NCBI GenBank assembly: GCA_036971475.1
Contig: JBAIZL010000002.1
Span: 167,238,714-167,302,713, forward strand
Length of the DNA: 64,000 nt
Reading direction: 5' to 3'
From: Prosapia bicincta
Lineage: Eukaryota; Arthropoda; Insecta; Hemiptera; Cercopidae
Made by a program: the position numbers and the translations under genes. Each line of letters starts with the position of its first letter. Position 1 is the stretch's first letter. Of this stretch, positions 63,779-64,000 are shown piece by piece. The notes under the pieces were generated by a model that was given only the letters and a program-made list of their open reading frames with translations, was not told where the DNA came from and searched no databases.

Positions 63779-64000
63779 GTAAGTTTAAGAAAACCATTTA
63801 TTAAAAACATTAGTGTATAAGGAAATGCAGAATAGTTTTTTTAAAAATTATGTGTAGTCTCTAACTCTATATTATAATTTTAATTTCCATTGAAAAAATA
63901 ATGCGTTTTTGTTCCTTTTTTTTGTTGGAATTATTTAAGATTAAATTTTTTATTTTTTTTGCAAAAGTTTAGTTAAAACTCAAATGCCAATCACCAATCC
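63779..64000 (+). other. SDR intron 4, partial
   Basis: Starts with donor GTAAGT; AT-rich and runs off the window. The next exon is not included. Confidence 0.7.

Overview
The window is a piece of an AT-rich animal nuclear genome. It has spliced exons with GT/AG introns, very long (AT)n and (CA)n microsatellites, and a dense, layered mix of decayed transposable elements: an R1-clade LINE, an RNase H LINE, Penelope-like, pogo, piggyBac, hAT and Helitron-like copies. This mix suggests an arthropod, most likely an insect; the order is inference (a hemipteran would fit). I see no rRNA, tRNA, CRISPR or bacterial-type feature.

Layout. 1-2,690: AT-rich, no gene. 2,690-28,845: an old inverted duplication. 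The left arm (about 2,690-9,395) matches the reverse complement of the right arm (about 20,405-28,845) across a spacer of about 11 kb. Each arm has its own later insertions. On the left these are a 5'-truncated LINE with RNase H, a Penelope-like tail and an expanded 85-bp array; on the right an internally deleted piggyBac-like element and a Helitron-like element with seven internal repeats. The spacer holds a complete but dead pogo-like element with TA duplications (11,600-14,403). 29,048-33,880: a structurally complete R1-clade non-LTR retrotransposon on the minus strand, bounded by a 10-bp target duplication and killed by nonsense codons and frameshifts. 33,891-57,900: gene-poor, with Penelope-like remnants (GIY-YIG and RT pieces), a LINE split by a TTAA-flanked MITE, minisatellites, and near-perfect palindromes set between long (AT)n tracts.

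The only host gene I recognise starts at 58,053 on the plus strand: four exons of a short-chain dehydrogenase/reductase closest to HSD17B8 (17-beta-HSD type 8 / mitochondrial 3-ketoacyl-ACP reductase alpha subunit). Its 3' exons lie beyond the window. Its third intron carries a (CA)n tract and a 1.07-kb hAT element.

The most unusual signal is a short motif, CTGATGA + stem-loop + GAAA + AAGCTT + GAAT, repeated at about a dozen places on both strands. It is linked to Penelope-like fragments and sits in palindromes flanked by (AT)n. It resembles a minimal type I hammerhead ribozyme core with a very short, self-complementary helix III, but carries one extra base before helix II, so activity is unproven.
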